Positions 4,921 through 6,182 of a DNA stretch of 6,182 bases are shown here, in pieces. Positions within the stretch are counted from its first letter, which is position 1; the number at the start of each line of letters is the position of its first letter. The notes beneath the pieces were generated by a model, which ran no database searches, was not told where the DNA came from, and saw only the letters and a list, made by a program, of their open reading frames with translations. Source of the DNA: Hyphomicrobiales bacterium (lineage in GTDB: Bacteria; Pseudomonadota; Alphaproteobacteria; Rhizobiales; Beijerinckiaceae); assembly GCA_028290085.1 (NCBI GenBank), contig JAQGKN010000499.1, forward strand, positions 1-6,182. The letters are read 5' to 3'. The position numbers and the translations under genes are program-made.

Positions 4921-6182
4921 ATGACCCGTGCCACTCTCTCCCGCACCGACGACCTGATCCAGCGCCTTGCTGCCATCGTCGGCGACAAGCATGTGATGAC
5001 GGACGCAGGCGACATGGGCGCCTATCTGACCGAGCCGCGCGATCTCTACGCCGGCAAGGCGCGCTGCGTCGTGCGCCCGGGCACCACAGCGGAAGTCGCG
5101 GCCATTCTCGCGCTCTGCAGCGAGACAAACACGCAGATCGTGGCCCAGGGCGGCAACACTGGCCTCGTTGGTGGTCAGATCCCCGGCACATCGGGCGATG
5201 AAATCGTGCTCTCGCTGAAGCGCATGGACAAGGTGCGCGAGCTCGACACAGCCTCGAACACCATGGTCGTGGAAGCCGGCATGACGCTGCTGCGCGTGCA
5301 GGAGGAAGCCGACAAGGCCGACCGCCTGTTCCCGCTGTCGCTGGCCTCCGAGGGCTCCTGCACCATCGGCGGCAATCTCGCGACCAATGCGGGCGGCACC
5401 GCCGTTCTCGCTTACGGCAATGCGCGCGACCTTGTCACCGGCCTCGAAATCGTGCTCGCGGACGGCCGCGTGCTGAGCAATCTGTCGAAGCTCAAGAAGG
5501 ACAATACGGGCTACGACCTAAAGCACCTGTTCATGGGCTCGGAAGGCACGCTCGGCATCATTACCGCCGCCGTCCTGAAGCTGTTCCCCAAGCCCCGCAG
5601 CACCGAGACCGCGTTCATCGGCCTCACCGATCCCGACAAGGCGCTGGCTCTGTTCACGATGGCGCAGAAGCTGGCGGGCGGCGATGTGAAGACGTTCGAA
5701 CTCATGCCGCGCATCGGCATTGAATTCGTGCTGCGCCATGGGCCGGGCACCCGCGAGCCCCTGTCGGCACCGCATGACTGGTACGTGCTGCTCGAACTCG
5801 CCTCGCAGTCCGACGAAGGTCTACCGGAGCGCATGATGGGGCTGCTCGAAGGCGCCATGGAAGAAGGCCTGATTGACGACGCCGCGGTTGCAGCGTCGCT
5901 CGACCAGCGCAAGGATTTCTGGAAGTTGCGCGAGTTGCTATCGGACGTTCAGAAGCTCGAAGGCGGCTCGATCAAGCACGACGTCTCCGTGCCGGTCGCA
6001 CAGGTGCCGCAGTTCCTGAAGGAAGTGAAGGCCGTGCTCGACGTGCAGATGCCGGGAGCCCGCCCGGTGCCCTTCGGACATCTGGGCGACGGCAATATCC
6101 ACTACAACATCTCGCAGCCGATCGGTGGCGACAAGCAGGCGTTCCTCGACCGCTGGTCGGAGGCAAACGACATCGTGCACGG
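4921..6182 (+). CDS. FAD-linked D-2-hydroxy-acid dehydrogenase, probably D-2-hydroxyglutarate dehydrogenase (3' end missing)
   Basis: This flavoenzyme oxidises a D-2-hydroxy acid to the 2-oxo acid and passes electrons to a carrier. 420 codons are present of an expected 460-480; the gene runs off the window. The N-terminal FAD-binding domain (FAD_binding_4) shows RPGTTAEV (52-59), QGGNTGLVGGQ (76-86), EGSCTIGGNLATNAGGT (144-160), YGNARDLVTGLE (165-176) and NTGYDLKHLFMGSEGTLGI (195-213). The FAD-oxidase C domain shows WKLRE with Arg337 and Ser341, IKHDVSVPV with Lys352, and GHLGDGNIHYN with metal-ligand His387 and His394. Arg337, Ser341 and Lys352 have the spacing of Arg386, Thr390 and Lys401 in human D2HGDH, the basis for the substrate call. 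The Glu metal ligand would lie beyond the window. ATG 4891 is also in frame but lies in the -10 promoter element, so 4921, with AGAG at 4911-4914, is preferred. D-lactate or glycolate (GlcD-like) activity remains possible. Confidence 0.9.
   Translation, partial: MTRATLSRTDDLIQRLAAIVGDKHVMTDAGDMGAYLTEPRDLYAGKARCVVRPGTTAEVAAILALCSETNTQIVAQGGNTGLVGGQIPGTSGDEIVLSLKRMDKVRELDTASNTMVVEAGMTLLRVQEEADKADRLFPLSLASEGSCTIGGNLATNAGGTAVLAYGNARDLVTGLEIVLADGRVLSNLSKLKKDNTGYDLKHLFMGSEGTLGIITAAVLKLFPKPRSTETAFIGLTDPDKALALFTMAQKLAGGDVKTFELMPRIGIEFVLRHGPGTREPLSAPHDWYVLLELASQSDEGLPERMMGLLEGAMEEGLIDDAAVAASLDQRKDFWKLRELLSDVQKLEGGSIKHDVSVPVAQVPQFLKEVKAVLDVQMPGARPVPFGHLGDGNIHYNISQPIGGDKQAFLDRWSEANDIVH

Overview
The window is chromosomal housekeeping DNA from a GC-rich alphaproteobacterium, most likely of the order Hyphomicrobiales (rhizobia-like). 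The evidence is the character of the Dxs, TlyA and RlmD-like proteins, the dxs/tlyA/RNA-methyltransferase order known from that group, and a CTTGAC/CTATAT-type promoter. Assignment below order level is not possible from this sequence alone.

Layout from left to right. Positions 1-122 hold at most the tail of an upstream gene and the dxs ribosome binding site. Positions 123-2060 are a complete dxs (first step of the MEP isoprenoid pathway), starting with GTG. A small minus-strand gene (2061-2303) for a probable secreted protein ends base-to-base against the dxs stop, and an inverted repeat spans both stop codons. About 500 bp without a convincing gene follow (2304-2814). Most of this is AT-richer than the flanks (about 55% G+C over 2341-2700, counted by eye), and it ends in two adjacent hairpins directly before tlyA. 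tlyA (2815-3561) overlaps by four bases (ATGA) a TrmA/RlmD-family RNA m5U methyltransferase gene (3558-4856). A well-formed promoter (4865-4893) then drives a FAD-linked D-2-hydroxy-acid dehydrogenase gene that starts at 4921 and runs off the window end.

Functionally, dxs supplies DXP for isoprenoids and, in many bacteria, thiamine and pyridoxal phosphate. tlyA and the RlmD-like gene form a tight two-gene unit for RNA modification (ribose 2'-O-methylation and uridine C5-methylation). The last gene is a central-metabolism flavoenzyme with its own promoter; its active-site residues fit D-2-hydroxyglutarate dehydrogenase better than a generic lactate or glycolate enzyme.

I see no defence system, CRISPR array, phage, tRNA, rRNA or intact mobile element. 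The parts worth a second look are all in 2051-2815: the shared hairpin at the convergent stops, the small secreted protein, the compositionally different spacer separating dxs from tlyA, and the tandem hairpins in front of tlyA.
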